Of a stretch of 64,000 bases of DNA, positions 63,948 to 64,000 are shown piece after piece (within the stretch, counting starts at the first letter, position 1; each line of letters starts with the position of its first letter). Position numbers and translations under genes: made by a program. A model generated the notes under the pieces. That model was not told where the DNA came from. It saw only the letters and a list, made by a program, of their open reading frames with translations, and made no database searches. This DNA comes from Hemibagrus wyckioides (taxonomy: Eukaryota > Chordata > Actinopteri > Siluriformes > Bagridae), in NCBI RefSeq assembly GCF_019097595.1, contig NC_080712.1:24447146-24511145 (forward strand). Reading direction: 5' to 3'.

Positions 63948-64000
63948 GTAAGCGCTTGCTTTACCAGTCAGATCACGAACTTGTACAGCAAATGAATGAT

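Overview
The window is vertebrate nuclear DNA, almost certainly from a teleost fish. It is AT-rich, its genes have many introns, and it carries degraded Tc1/mariner copies, a hAT MITE, V-SINE-like SINEs and long microsatellites. An ostariophysan such as a catfish is a guess from the repeat flavour only. No prokaryotic, CRISPR, tRNA or rRNA feature was seen.

Layout: (1) 1-2470, minus strand: 5' part of a ZNF318-like gene (gene A) that runs off the left edge. (2) 4547-13609, minus strand: a second ZNF318-like gene in the same orientation (gene B). Its last recognisable ZNF318-type exon is phase-compatible with an isolated exon at 4547-5166 that encodes an intact SGNH hydrolase domain. That domain resembles the one carried by Ngaro/DIRS retroelements, so a domesticated fusion gene is possible. 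(3) 15640-16855, plus strand: a small gene of the fish C2H2/SAMD3-like multicopy family, with a lesion in the zinc-finger part. (4) 18045-24570, minus strand: a divergent paralogue of CSDE1 (UNR) whose N-terminal 345 residues are mostly a 12-residue tandem repeat. (5) 28132-56946, minus strand: cul9. I rebuilt all 41 coding exons, the phases close at every junction, and the predicted protein is 2580 residues. A non-coding first exon ends at 58050. (6) 58261-64000: intergenic DNA with transposon fragments and one weak candidate first exon at the right edge.

In human, CUL9 and ZNF318 are close neighbours on chromosome 6p21, which supports both assignments. CUL9 is a cytoplasmic cullin-RBR ubiquitin ligase scaffold, CSDE1-type proteins bind RNA, and ZNF318-type proteins are nuclear with RS-like regions. 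These genes share a neighbourhood, not an obvious pathway.

Three introns appear to use GC-AG splice sites: two in cul9 and one in the csde1-like gene. All exon models come from reading splice motifs and phase by eye; no alignment or transcript data were available.
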